64,000 nt of DNA from Rhizobium sp. NFR07 (GCF_900111905.1 NZ_FOKM01000004.1:62001-126000); one strand, 5' to 3'; positions 17,266 to 26,188 are shown, counted from the first letter of the stretch. Numbers and translations are program-made. The notes: generated from the letters alone by a model not told the origin.

Positions 17266-17859
17266 ATGATCGCTGCGGCACTAGCCGGAGGCAATGACGG
17301 GCTTCGTGTGGTGCTGTCGCCGTCGCAGCTTGTGGCGGCCTTAGGCGGGGACACCGCCGGGGGCGAACCGGCAGCGCGATCCGTGCATCATTCGCCGGAT
17401 GCGATGGTGCCGATCGCCGGCGCCCTTTTCGCAGGTGCGGTTCGCGTTGCCTCGGTCACGGGCGGACGCATCGAATTGATGAAGCACGAGGTCATGTCCG
17501 GCATCAAGCTGGGCGTGTGCCCGATCGGCCTGAGTGACGGTGCGCTGCGACACGCGGACGGTCCGGCCGGCAGCGCCCATGCGGGGCGGCTCACAGCGAC
17601 ATTTGAAAACCTGCTGATCGCCGAGCGATCGCTGTCCCTTGCGCTGCGCATCAGGAGTGCGATAGTCGGGAACTGGTTGCGCACGGCGCCGAGAGGCCGA
17701 TCCCTTGATTTCGGCATGGATACCGGGCGGGTCATCGGCAAGGGGCTTGTGCCCGAAAGCGACGCCGTTCATCCGATGACGCGGATCCATGTCCGGCTGA
17801 CGCGGGAAACCTATAACGGCCAGCCTTATGTCATCGCAATCTCGCGACCGGCGGCCTGA
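17266..17859 (+). CDS. Candidate T6SS effector, RNase A-like toxin family
   Basis: This 197-residue protein resembles stand-alone bacterial proteins with an RNase A-like toxin domain, a fold also found at CdiA tips. From memory of that family, GLRVVLSPSQLVAAL (residues 12-26) and AVRVASVTGGRIELMKHE (58-75) match its N-terminal region. The C-terminal half keeps a candidate histidine (H96 in LRHADG), TFENLLIAERSLSLAL (112-127), NWL (136-138), DTGRVIGKG (152-160) and YVIAISRP (188-195). The long middle region usual for the family is missing, and the terminal Thr/Tyr expected in a YVLTAYP-like ending are replaced. It may be a minimal or decayed toxin. GAGGG sits about 7 bases before the ATG; no separate immunity gene follows. 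Confidence 0.6.
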   Translation: MIAAALAGGNDGLRVVLSPSQLVAALGGDTAGGEPAARSVHHSPDAMVPIAGALFAGAVRVASVTGGRIELMKHEVMSGIKLGVCPIGLSDGALRHADGPAGSAHAGRLTATFENLLIAERSLSLALRIRSAIVGNWLRTAPRGRSLDFGMDTGRVIGKGLVPESDAVHPMTRIHVRLTRETYNGQPYVIAISRPAA

Positions 17860-17867
17860 AGGTCAGG

Positions 17868-18758
17868 TCACTGATCCGGCATAGTGCCGGCGGCGATCCT
17901 GCGTATTTCCGGGAGAAGCGAATTACGGTTGTCCGGGCTCCAGATGGCGTGAAGCTCGGCGACGCACTCGTCCTGAAGATCCATTGGCCGAAAGACGACA
18001 TTGTCGAAACACGCATTCTGGGTGCCGGCCGGCACGATTGCGAGGCCGATCCCTGCGCTGACCAGCGAGAGTATCGCCTGCGAATGCGTCATGTGCTGCA
18101 CGACCCGCGGCGTGATTGTCCGGTTTTCCATCAGTTTCGTCAGCTTCTCGTTGAGATATCGTGCCTGTGGAGAAAACATGATGAACGGTTCGCCGTCGAG
18201 CATGTCGAGTGACGGCCGGCGTTTTGCGGCAAGGGGATGCGCGCGGGGAATGGCGAGCATCATCGGTTCGCGGGCGACGGACATGCTTTCCAGATGATGC
18301 GGGCCACTGAGCGGACGTGACAGGCCGAGATCGACATCGCCGGCATTGATCGCCTGCAGTTGCTCGGCGGTCTCCATCTGCACCAGTTCCACCTCGATCT
18401 GCGGCGCCAGGGTCCTCGCCTTGATGATGAGCTTCGGCAAAAAACTGTAGGTCGTGGCGCCGACGAAGGCGATCTTGACCGATCCGGCATTGCCGCGGGC
18501 CGTGCGCCTTGTGGCAACGATGGCAGCATTGCTCAGGTCCAGCAGTTTCTGCGCTTCGACGAGAAATGCGAGGCCGGCAGGGGTCAGGACAACCCGGCGG
18601 CTCGTCCTCTCCAGCAGCGTGACATCCAGTTCCTGCTCCAGCAGCTTGATCTGCCGGCTGAGCGGCGGCTGAGTGATGTTGAGGCGCCTGGCCGCGCGGC
18701 TGAAGTTCAGTTCGGTCGCCACGACCACGAATGACCCTACCTGACCGAGATCCAGCAT
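17868..18758 (-). CDS. LysR-family transcriptional regulator
   Basis: A 296-residue LysR regulator: N-terminal winged helix-turn-helix (residues 1-65, with AARRLNITQPPLSRQIKLLEQ) and a periplasmic-binding-type effector domain (about 90-290). It is transcribed divergently from the talarate/galactarate dehydratase gene across a 104-base gap, the classic geometry in which a LysR protein controls its neighbour and itself. The inducer is likely the sugar diacid or a breakdown product, which is inference. Its 3' end lies only 8 bases from the stop of the T6SS-linked toxin candidate, in convergent orientation. Confidence 0.93.
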   Translation of the reverse strand: MLDLGQVGSFVVVATELNFSRAARRLNITQPPLSRQIKLLEQELDVTLLERTSRRVVLTPAGLAFLVEAQKLLDLSNAAIVATRRTARGNAGSVKIAFVGATTYSFLPKLIIKARTLAPQIEVELVQMETAEQLQAINAGDVDLGLSRPLSGPHHLESMSVAREPMMLAIPRAHPLAAKRRPSLDMLDGEPFIMFSPQARYLNEKLTKLMENRTITPRVVQHMTHSQAILSLVSAGIGLAIVPAGTQNACFDNVVFRPMDLQDECVAELHAIWSPDNRNSLLPEIRRIAAGTMPDQ

Positions 18759-18777
18759 CTATTCAAATCCAGCATAG

Positions 18778-18789
18778 ATTGTCGTCAAT
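18778..18789. promoter_or_regulatory. Possible LysR binding site
   Basis: ATTGTCGTCAAT is an inverted repeat with 4-bp arms in the LysR/dehydratase gap, within a longer partly symmetric AT-rich stretch. It sits close to the LysR start and has the size of an ATTG-N4-CAAT LysR half-site pair. Binding is not shown. Confidence 0.4.
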
Positions 18790-18862
18790 AATCGGTTTGG
18801 ACTTAAATTGATCGACGCCGTATCAGTCAAGGCCAAAGGAAACATCGACAGGCAGGAAGCGA

Positions 18863-20035
18863 ATGGACACGCGCTCGAAAACCACCGTCTCCCAGCAGCA
18901 AGGCGGCAGCGGAGACAGTATAGCCTGGATCAAGCTGAAATCGATATTCCTACCGCTGAAGACGCCCATCAGCGACGCGAAGGTCCTGACCGGCCGGCAG
19001 AAGCCCTTGACGGAAGTGGCCTTCCTTTTTGCGGAAATCGAGACGAAAGAAGGCCATAGCGGCATCGGCTTCAGCTATTCCAAGCGTGCCGGCGGTCCGG
19101 GGCAGTACGAGCACGCCAAGGAAATCGCCAATGTGCTGATCGGTGAAGATCCGAACGACATCGGCAAGCTCTGGAACAAGCTCTGCTGGGCCGGCGCTTC
19201 GGTCGGGCGAAGCGGCCTCGCAGTCCAGGCGATCGCCGCTTTCGACATTGCGCTTTGGGATCTCAAGGCGAAGCGCGCCGGACTGCCGCTTGCCAAGCTG
19301 CTCGGCGCCCATCGCGACAGCGTCCAGTGCTACAACACGTCCGGCGGTTTCCTGTCCTCGCCGATCGAGGAGGTTCTCGAGAATGTCGAGCAATCGATCG
19401 CGGCCGGCATTGGTGGCATCAAGATCAAGGTCGGGCAGCCCGACATGAATATCGACCTGAAGCGTGTCGCGGCCGTGGATGAGCGGATCGGCGGCCGGGC
19501 TGCGATGATGGTCGATGCCAACCAGCAATGGGATCGCCCGAGCGCCATGCGTTTCGGCAGGCTGATGGAGCCCTATAACCTGACCTGGATCGAGGAGCCG
19601 CTCGATGCCTATGACGTCGAGGGTCATGCAACACTGGCCGCCCAGCTGGATACGCCGATTGCGACCGGTGAGATGCTGGCAAGCGTGCTGGAGCACATTG
19701 CCCTGATCCAGAACAATTCGGTCGATTTCATTCAGCCGGATGCCCCGCGGGTCGGGGGCATCACCCAGTTCCTCAAGATCTGCGCGCTTGCCGAAGCGAA
19801 GAAGCTGCAGCTCGCTCCGCATTTCGCCATGGAAATTCATCTGCATCTGGCAGCGGCCTATGAACTGGAGCCGTGGGTCGAGCATTTCGACTGGCTGGAT
19901 CCCCTGTTCAACGAACGGCTCGAGATCAGGGATGGCCGCATGATCGTGCCGACGCACCCTGGACTTGGCATCACCCTTTCCGAACAGGCGCATCATTGGA
20001 CCCGAAGCACGGCTGAATTCGGCAAGAGGCCTTGA
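18863..20035 (+). CDS. L-talarate/galactarate dehydratase (enolase superfamily)
   Basis: This 390-residue enolase-superfamily enzyme looks very close to the Salmonella-type L-talarate/galactarate dehydratase, which removes water from these C6 diacids to give 5-keto-4-deoxy-glucarate. Shared stretches include TPISDAKVLTGRQKPLTEVA, GIGFSYSKRAGG and LLGAHRDSVQCYNTSGGF. Catalytic and metal-binding landmarks are KIKVGQP (about 187), DANQQW (about 218), EEPLDAYD (about 243), GEML (about 269) and PHFAMEIHLH (about 318). A purine-rich AGGAAG lies 5 bases before the ATG. It faces the LysR gene and is convergent with the LacI gene. Substrate choice between talarate, galactarate or both needs assay. Confidence 0.9.
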   Translation: MDTRSKTTVSQQQGGSGDSIAWIKLKSIFLPLKTPISDAKVLTGRQKPLTEVAFLFAEIETKEGHSGIGFSYSKRAGGPGQYEHAKEIANVLIGEDPNDIGKLWNKLCWAGASVGRSGLAVQAIAAFDIALWDLKAKRAGLPLAKLLGAHRDSVQCYNTSGGFLSSPIEEVLENVEQSIAAGIGGIKIKVGQPDMNIDLKRVAAVDERIGGRAAMMVDANQQWDRPSAMRFGRLMEPYNLTWIEEPLDAYDVEGHATLAAQLDTPIATGEMLASVLEHIALIQNNSVDFIQPDAPRVGGITQFLKICALAEAKKLQLAPHFAMEIHLHLAAAYELEPWVEHFDWLDPLFNERLEIRDGRMIVPTHPGLGITLSEQAHHWTRSTAEFGKRP

Positions 20036-20046
20036 GCGAAGCGGCG

Positions 20047-21072
20047 TCAGGCCGTTCCGCGCGCGACGATCCGGAAGTCGACATTGATCATCGCTTCCAC
20101 ATTTTCGTCGCCCGCGATTTTCCTGAGGATCGATTGCGCGGCCTTGGTGCCGATGTCCCGGCGGTCGATGCGCACCGTGGTCAGCGGTGGGTGCGTGTGC
20201 GGCGTGAAGTCGAAATCACCAAAGCCGATGATCGCAAGGTCATCCGGCATGCTGCATCCGCGGGAATTGGCTTCAGCCAAAGCACCGTGAGCGACGACAT
20301 CCGACGAGCAGAAGACGCCGAGCGTGCCGTGCCCGCTATCAAGAAGCTGCGCCATGGCCACCCGGCCATCCCGGAATGTGGATGGCGAGTTCATTTCCAG
20401 TGCCGGAAGCTCCACCTCGGCGATCCCGTTGAGACGACCGATAAAGCCATCACGACGCTGGACGGCGCGCGGGTCGTTGGCGCCAACCTGGGCATAGCGA
20501 TCGTATCCCCTGATCAGCAGATGCTCCGCGACCAGTGCACCGACAGCGCTATGGGAGAATCCGACCGCCGTATCGAGCGGCGAAGGCGTCGAATCCCATA
20601 TCTCGACGATAGGAAGGCCGGCACCCGTCAGCATGGCCCGGGTTTCCTTCAGATGCGTAATCCCGGTCAGGATGATCCCGTCCGGGCGACGTGCCAAAAT
20701 GGCGCGGGTCAGCTCAAGCTCGCGGCCGGCATCGTATCCGGAGAGACCAAGCAGGAGCTGATAGCCGGCAGAGACGAGTTCGGCGTTCAGCCCTTCGATC
20801 GTCTCGGCAAAGATTGTGCTCGAAACCGAGGGGACGATGGCGGCGATCAATCTCGTTCGCCGCGATGCCAGCCCGCCTGCAAGGAGATTGGGCACGTAGC
20901 CCGTTCTGGCGATGACCTTTTCGATCGCTTCCAAAGTGCGCGGCTTGACCAGCGCCGGCGTGTTGATGGCGCGCGAAACCGTGACCGGCGAGACGCCGGC
21001 CAGCTTCGCTATATCGGCCAGGGTCACCGGGCCGTTGGCTGCAATGTGCTTGTTCCTGTCGCTGTCGGTCAT
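20047..21072 (-). CDS. LacI-family repressor of the tct/sugar-acid operon
   Basis: This 341-residue LacI-type regulator has an N-terminal helix-turn-helix with LADIAKLAGVSPVTVSRAIN and a sugar-binding periplasmic-type domain. It groups by eye with the GntR/IdnR-like branch (PRTLEAIEKVIARTGYVPN). The ATG at 21070-21072 is chosen because AGGA lies 8 bases upstream; an ATG 20 codons earlier has no such site and would put coding sequence over a palindromic operator. It is divergent from the tctC operon, with two matching palindromes in the shared region, so it probably represses that operon and itself until a sugar acid binds. Confidence 0.92.
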   Translation of the reverse strand: MTDSDRNKHIAANGPVTLADIAKLAGVSPVTVSRAINTPALVKPRTLEAIEKVIARTGYVPNLLAGGLASRRTRLIAAIVPSVSSTIFAETIEGLNAELVSAGYQLLLGLSGYDAGRELELTRAILARRPDGIILTGITHLKETRAMLTGAGLPIVEIWDSTPSPLDTAVGFSHSAVGALVAEHLLIRGYDRYAQVGANDPRAVQRRDGFIGRLNGIAEVELPALEMNSPSTFRDGRVAMAQLLDSGHGTLGVFCSSDVVAHGALAEANSRGCSMPDDLAIIGFGDFDFTPHTHPPLTTVRIDRRDIGTKAAQSILRKIAGDENVEAMINVDFRIVARGTA

Positions 21073-21087
21073 ATCGCCATTCCTGTC

Positions 21088-21110
21088 AAAATGAGTTACG
21101 CTTTCATTTT
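21088..21110. promoter_or_regulatory. LacI-type operator near the lacI start
   Basis: AAAATGA and TCATTTT arms surround a GTTACGCTT core just upstream of the chosen lacI start. The right half (CGCTTTCATT) matches that of the second operator about 115 bases away, suggesting autoregulation. Confidence 0.5.
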
Positions 21111-21222
21111 GAATGTAATCAAGTGCTTTCATGAAAAAATCTGGAATAGGCTATCTAATTTACTGATTTTCATAGTTTTAATTTTTCGCCTTTGCAGTTG
21201 CAGCCAAAAAATTAGAAGCTAG

Positions 21223-21240
21223 AATGAAAGCGCTTCCATT
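21223..21240. promoter_or_regulatory. LacI-type operator upstream of tctC
   Basis: AATGAAAGCGCTTCCATT is an 18-bp palindrome with one mismatched pair, closely matching the AATGAAAGCGCTTTCATT type bound by LacI-family sugar-acid repressors. It lies 70 bases before the tctC start and is the likely main operator of the transport operon. Confidence 0.65.
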
Positions 21241-21310
21241 TCTTCGTTCAGGAGGGTTCGAAGGGTGGGTTGGTGGTGCTGGCCTGGAGCCGGACAAGTG
21301 GAGGAAGATT

Positions 21311-22291
21311 ATGTACCTCAAGCGATTTACGACAATCGCGGCCGTTTCGGCCGTAATTTGCGCGGCAGGCATGCAGCCCAGCCGTGCGGATGATTATCCG
21401 TCCAAGACCGTTACCGTCGTTGTTCCGTTCGCCGCAGGCGGCAATACGGACACGTTTGGCCGTCTTGTGGCCGAGGAACTGGACAAGCGACTGGGGCAGC
21501 GCTTCATCGTCGAAAACAAGCCCGGCGCCGGCGGCAATATCGGGCTGGGTGATCTGGCCCGGTCCAAGCCGGACGGCTACACGATCGGCATGGGCACGGT
21601 CAGCTCGAATGCGATCAACCAGACGCTCTATCAGAAGCTTCCCTACGACAAGGAAAAGGGGTTTGCGCCGATTTCGCTGATCGCCAGCCTGCCCAACGTG
21701 CTGGTCGTCAACCCGGACAAGATCAAGGCCAACAATGTCGAGGAACTGATCGCGTTCCTCAAGACGGAACCGGGCAAGCATACCTATGCGTCTTCCGGTG
21801 TCGGCACCTCGATCCATCTTGCGGGCGAGCTTCTGGCCACCAAGGCCGGCATCAAGATCACTCATGTGCCCTACAAGGGCAGCAGCCAAGCGATCCTCGA
21901 TGTCGTGGCCGGGCACGTCGACATGATGTTCGACAACATCCCGACCGCCGCCCAGCAGGTGAAGGCCGGCAAGGTCAAGGCGCTTGCCGTGACCAGCCTG
22001 GAAAAGGCCGATCTGCTGCCTGACGTGCCGACCATGGCAAGCGTCATCCCGGGCTTCGAGGCAACCTCGTGGCATGGTCTCTTCGCTCCTCCCGGCACGC
22101 CGCCGGAAATCGTCGAGAAGCTCTCGAAGGAAGTGCAGGCGATCATCGCCGAGCCGGCGATGCAGGAAAAGCTCAAGGCGATGGGCGTGACTCCGGTCGG
22201 CAACAGCTCTGCCGAATTCCAGGCCTTCATCGATAAGGAAACGGCAAAGTGGGCCGAGGTCATCAAGGCCGCCAACGTGCCGCTGCAGTGA
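21311..22291 (+). CDS. tctC: TctC/Bug-type solute-binding protein
   Basis: This is the periplasmic binding protein of a tripartite tricarboxylate-type transporter. The 326 residues begin with a signal peptide (MYLKRFTTIAAVSAVICAAG, cleaved near SRA-DDYP). The typical Bug motifs follow: VPFAAGGNTDTFGRL, ENKPGAGGNIG and PYKGSSQAILDVVAGHVD. GAGGAAG lies 5 bases before the ATG. An in-frame ATG at 21224 overlaps the LacI operator and is rejected. The clustered sugar-diacid enzymes suggest aldarate or sugar-acid uptake rather than citrate. Confidence 0.93.
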   Translation: MYLKRFTTIAAVSAVICAAGMQPSRADDYPSKTVTVVVPFAAGGNTDTFGRLVAEELDKRLGQRFIVENKPGAGGNIGLGDLARSKPDGYTIGMGTVSSNAINQTLYQKLPYDKEKGFAPISLIASLPNVLVVNPDKIKANNVEELIAFLKTEPGKHTYASSGVGTSIHLAGELLATKAGIKITHVPYKGSSQAILDVVAGHVDMMFDNIPTAAQQVKAGKVKALAVTSLEKADLLPDVPTMASVIPGFEATSWHGLFAPPGTPPEIVEKLSKEVQAIIAEPAMQEKLKAMGVTPVGNSSAEFQAFIDKETAKWAEVIKAANVPLQ

Positions 22292-22298
22292 GGCAATC

Positions 22299-22327
22299 TG
22301 CCGGCCGGACTTGATGCCCGGCCGGCA
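22299..22327 (+). other. Hairpin after tctC
   Basis: A perfect 10-bp stem (TGCCGGCCGG / CCGGCCGGCA) with a 9-base loop starts 8 bases after the tctC stop, followed by TATCTTTC. It likely gives partial termination or 3' protection so that the binding protein is made in excess over the membrane subunits. Confidence 0.6.
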
Positions 22328-22353
22328 TATCTTTCACACGCGAGTATCATGCC

Positions 22354-22833
22354 ATGCTGAAGATTAGAAACGGCCGCGACTTCGTCGGCGGCGTTACGAT
22401 GATCTGTGTCGGCCTCCTGTTCATCTGGTTCGGCCGCGAACTGGAAGTCGGCAACTCCTTTCAGATGGGACCGGGCTATTTCCCGACCATGCTGAGCCTT
22501 CTCCTCATGGCGATCGGTGCGCTCATCATCGTGCAGTCGCTGATGGTCGATGCCGAAGAGAGCGAGCCTGAGGCGTGGAACTGGAAAGCCTATTTTCTGG
22601 TGATCGTGGCGCCGATCGGCTTCGGCGTCCTGCTTGCGGGCCTCGGTCTCGCGCCCACCATGTTCCTCTTGATCGTCGGAGTGGCGACCGCCAGCCGTTA
22701 TGCCAACTGGCGTCATTCGATCCTGCTCGGATTGTTTCTCGCGGTCTGCTCCGTGTTGCTGTTCACGAAGCTTCTGTCGCTTCCCGTCTCAGCCTTCGGG
22801 CCCTGGATCCCCTTTATCGGCGACCTCTTCTGA
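22354..22833 (+). CDS. tctB: TctB-family small transporter subunit
   Basis: A 159-residue membrane protein with four hydrophobic segments (about 10-30, 40-60, 78-110 and 118-150), matching the small TctB subunit of tripartite tricarboxylate transporters. It carries the typical GPGYFPTMLSLLLMAIGAL motif near residue 43. It lies between tctC and tctA, 62 bases after tctC and 50 bases before tctA, and would form the membrane complex with TctA. Confidence 0.9.
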   Translation: MLKIRNGRDFVGGVTMICVGLLFIWFGRELEVGNSFQMGPGYFPTMLSLLLMAIGALIIVQSLMVDAEESEPEAWNWKAYFLVIVAPIGFGVLLAGLGLAPTMFLLIVGVATASRYANWRHSILLGLFLAVCSVLLFTKLLSLPVSAFGPWIPFIGDLF

Positions 22834-22883
22834 GGCCGCTCTAGCGTCCTCGGGCCAGCCGACGAAACCGGATTGGATTGCAT

Positions 22884-24383
22884 ATGGATATCTTCGCTAA
22901 CCTCTGGCTCGGTGCATCGACCGCCTTCCTGCCGATGAACCTTTTTTACGGCTTTATCGGCTGTCTTCTCGGCACGGCGATCGGCGTCCTCCCGGGGCTC
23001 GGGCCGACGGCCACCATCGCCATGCTGTTGCCGATCACATTCGGCCTGCCGCCGGAATCGGCGCTCATCATGCTGGCCGGCATCTTCTACGGCGCCCAGT
23101 ATGGCGGCTCGACCACGGCGGTGCTGATCAACCTTCCAGGCGAGAGCTCTTCCGTCGTGACCGCGATCGACGGCTACCAGATGGCGCGCAACGGCCGGGC
23201 CGGTGCGGCACTTGCGACCGCGGCGCTCGGTTCCTTCTTTGCCGGCACCGTCGCCACGATCCTACTTGCCGTTGCGGCTCCGCCGCTTGCCGCCGTCGCC
23301 CTCAATTTCGGCCCTGCGGAATATTTCTCGCTGATGGTCCTCGGACTTGTCGCCTCTGTCGCACTCGCCAGCGGATCGCTGCTCAAGGCCTTTGCGATGA
23401 TCGTCTTCGGGCTCATCCTCGGTACGGTCGGGACCGACGTCGAGAGCGGCACGCCGCGCTACGTGTTCGACATTCCCGAACTCTATGACGGACTGAATTT
23501 CGTTGCCGTCAGCATGGGTATCTTCGGTATCTGCGAGATCCTGCGCAACCTGGAAAATGAGCAGGAGCGCTCGGTCGGGGTCAAGCGCGTGACCGGGCTG
23601 ATGCTGACGAAGGATGATTTCAAGCGGATCATTGCGCCTGTCCTGCGCGGTACGGCGCTCGGCTCATTCCTCGGCGTGCTGCCGGGCGGTGGGGCGATGC
23701 TCGCTTCGTTCGCCTCCTACGCGATGGAAAAGCGCATCTCTCCCAACCGGGCTGAATTCGGCAAGGGCGCGATCGAGGGGGTTGCCGCACCGGAATCCGC
23801 CAATAATGCCGGTGCGCAGACCTCGTTCATTCCGATGCTGACGCTCGGCATTCCCGGCAACCCGGTCATGGCACTGATGGTGGGCGCGATGATCATCCAG
23901 GGCATTACGCCAGGCCCGAACGTGATCACTGACGAACCGGATCTGTTCTGGGGCATGATCGTCTCCATGTGGTCGGGCAATCTGATGCTGGTTATCCTCA
24001 ATCTGCCGCTGATCGGGCTGTGGGTGCGGATGCTGACCGTGCCTTACCACCTGCTGTTTCCGGCAATCATCGGCTTCTGCTGTATCGGCGCCTACAGCAT
24101 CAATAACAGCGTCTTCGACGTCTTCGTCATGGCGGGCTTCAGCGTCGTCGGCTTTGCGCTTTCCAAGATGCGCTTCGAGCCGGCGCCGTTGCTGCTCGGC
24201 TTCATTCTCGGGCCGATGCTTGAGGAGAACCTGCGTCGAGCGATGCTGATCAGCCAGGGCGATCCGTCGATCTTCGTGCGCAGCCCGCTCAGCCTGTCGC
24301 TACTGATCTTCGCCGTCGTCGTGCTGGCACTCGTGCTGTCGCCGAGCATCAGCCGCAAACGCGAAGAAGCTTTTACGGAATAA
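22884..24383 (+). CDS. tctA: TctA-family large transporter subunit
   Basis: A 499-residue, very hydrophobic protein with about 11-12 membrane segments and the TctA signatures GVLPGLGPTATIAMLLPITFG (two residues over a continuous core) and GAQYGGSTTAVLINLPGE, plus the second-half repeat GVLPGGGAMLASFASYAMEK. It is the transport channel, probably driven by an ion gradient. The ATG at 22884 is preferred over a TTG two codons earlier. The IlvD/Edd gene follows 48 bases later, suggesting transport and catabolism share a transcript. Confidence 0.94.
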   Translation: MDIFANLWLGASTAFLPMNLFYGFIGCLLGTAIGVLPGLGPTATIAMLLPITFGLPPESALIMLAGIFYGAQYGGSTTAVLINLPGESSSVVTAIDGYQMARNGRAGAALATAALGSFFAGTVATILLAVAAPPLAAVALNFGPAEYFSLMVLGLVASVALASGSLLKAFAMIVFGLILGTVGTDVESGTPRYVFDIPELYDGLNFVAVSMGIFGICEILRNLENEQERSVGVKRVTGLMLTKDDFKRIIAPVLRGTALGSFLGVLPGGGAMLASFASYAMEKRISPNRAEFGKGAIEGVAAPESANNAGAQTSFIPMLTLGIPGNPVMALMVGAMIIQGITPGPNVITDEPDLFWGMIVSMWSGNLMLVILNLPLIGLWVRMLTVPYHLLFPAIIGFCCIGAYSINNSVFDVFVMAGFSVVGFALSKMRFEPAPLLLGFILGPMLEENLRRAMLISQGDPSIFVRSPLSLSLLIFAVVVLALVLSPSISRKREEAFTE

Positions 24384-24431
24384 CGGATCATCGCGATCCC
24401 GGAGGAGTGCCGCAAGGCACGGGAGTTTGGA

Positions 24432-26168
24432 ATGGCAGGCAGAAAGACTTACGAGGAACTGCGCTCGGCGCGATGGATGATGCCGGATGACCAGAGGTCG
24501 TTCGGACACCGGTCGCGCACCATGCAGATGGGGTATGCGCCGGAGGACTGGGAAGGCCGGCCGATCATCGCGATCATCAACACGTGGTCCGATGCACAGC
24601 CCTGCCACATGCATTTTCGCGAACGCGTCGAATGGGTGAAGCGCGGCGTGCTGCAGGCGGGTGGTTTCCCGATGGAGCTGCCGGCGCTGTCTCTGTCGGA
24701 AAATTTCGTCAAGCCGACGACCATGCTCTATCGCAACATGCTGGCGATGGAGACCGAGGAACTGCTGCGCTCCCATCCCGTCGATGGCGCGGTGCTGATG
24801 GGCGGCTGCGACAAGACTACGCCCGGCCTCGTCATGGGCGCGGTGTCGATGGGCATCCCCTTCATCTACCTTCCGGCCGGGCCGATGCTGCGCGGCAATT
24901 ATGCCGGCAAGGCGCTCGGCTCCGGTACGGATGGGTTCAAATACTGGGACGAGCGGCGGGCCGGCACGATTTCCAAGGAGGAATGGCAGGGCATCGAGGG
25001 CGGGATCGCGCGCAGCTACGGCCATTGCATGACGATGGGCACGGCCTCAACCATGACGGCGATTGCGGAGGGCATGGGGCTGACGCTGCCAAACGCCTCC
25101 TCCATTCCGGCAGCCGACGCCAATCACCAGCGCATGTCCGCCACCTGCGGTCGACGGATCGTCGAGATGGTCTGGGAGGATCTGACGCCAGACAAGGTGA
25201 TCACGCCGGCTGCGGTCAACAATGCGGTGACGGTCGCCATGGCGACGGGCTGTTCGACGAATGCCATCATCCACCTGATCGCGATGGCGCGCCGCGCCGG
25301 AGTGCCGTTGGAACTCGACGATCTCGACCGCATCGGGCGCACGACTCCGGTGATCGCCAACATACGTCCTTCCGGCACGACCTATCTGATGGAAGACTTT
25401 TTCTATGCGGGCGGTCTGCGGGCGCTGATGAAACAGCTTGGCGACAAGCTCGATCCGACGGCAATCACCGTGACCGGCAAGCCGCTGGTGGATGGGTTGG
25501 AAGACGTGAAGATCTGGAACGAGGATGTTATCCGGCCGCTCTCCAATCCGGTCTATCATGAAGGGTCTCTGGCGGTGCTTAAGGGTAATCTCTGCCCGGA
25601 TGGCGCGGTCATCAAGCCGGCGGCCTGTGATCCGAAATTCCACAGGCACAAGGGACCGGCGCTGGTGGCGGACAGCTATCCCGAACTGAAGACGATCATA
25701 GACGATCCGGATTATCCGCTGACGCCGGAGACGGTGCTGGTGCTGCGCAATGCCGGGCCGCAGGGCGGGCCGGGCATGCCGGAATGGGGCATGATCCCGA
25801 TGCCGAAGGCGCTGCTGAAGCTCGGTTTGCGCGACATGGTGCGCATCTCCGACGCCCGCATGTCGGGCACCAGTTTCGGCGCCTGCGTGCTGCATGCCTC
25901 GCCGGAAGCCTTTGTCGGCGGGCCGCTGGCGCTCTTGAAGACTGGCGACATGGTGGAGCTCGATATTCCGGCGCGCAGCCTCAACATGCTGGTCTCCGAA
26001 GAGGAACTGGCGGCGCGCAAAGCTGCGTGGGTGGCGCCAGAACCACGTTATGAACGCGGCTATGGCTTCATGTTCACCAAGCATATCGAGCAGGCCGACA
26101 AGGGCTGCGACTTCGATTTCCTGAAGACCGAGTTCGGCGCCAAGGTGCCCGAGCCGGTGATCAACTGA
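24432..26168 (+). CDS. IlvD/Edd family sugar-acid dehydratase
   Basis: A 578-residue Fe-S dehydratase of the IlvD/Edd family. Cluster-binding cysteine contexts are visible at SDAQPCHMH (about 58), GGCDKTTPG (about 126) and YGHCMTMGTAS (about 199), with the late DARMSGTSFGACVLH motif. Length and N-terminus (LRSARWMMPDDQRSFGHRSR) are closer to the aldonate dehydratases (L-arabinonate, D-xylonate and related) than to the branched-chain enzyme. The exact substrate cannot be read from sequence. It sits between tctA and an RraA-like gene, so it likely acts on the compound imported by tctCBA. Confidence 0.92.
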   Translation: MAGRKTYEELRSARWMMPDDQRSFGHRSRTMQMGYAPEDWEGRPIIAIINTWSDAQPCHMHFRERVEWVKRGVLQAGGFPMELPALSLSENFVKPTTMLYRNMLAMETEELLRSHPVDGAVLMGGCDKTTPGLVMGAVSMGIPFIYLPAGPMLRGNYAGKALGSGTDGFKYWDERRAGTISKEEWQGIEGGIARSYGHCMTMGTASTMTAIAEGMGLTLPNASSIPAADANHQRMSATCGRRIVEMVWEDLTPDKVITPAAVNNAVTVAMATGCSTNAIIHLIAMARRAGVPLELDDLDRIGRTTPVIANIRPSGTTYLMEDFFYAGGLRALMKQLGDKLDPTAITVTGKPLVDGLEDVKIWNEDVIRPLSNPVYHEGSLAVLKGNLCPDGAVIKPAACDPKFHRHKGPALVADSYPELKTIIDDPDYPLTPETVLVLRNAGPQGGPGMPEWGMIPMPKALLKLGLRDMVRISDARMSGTSFGACVLHASPEAFVGGPLALLKTGDMVELDIPARSLNMLVSEEELAARKAAWVAPEPRYERGYGFMFTKHIEQADKGCDFDFLKTEFGAKVPEPVIN

Positions 26169-26188
26169 CGCACCATCGAGGAGGAAAC

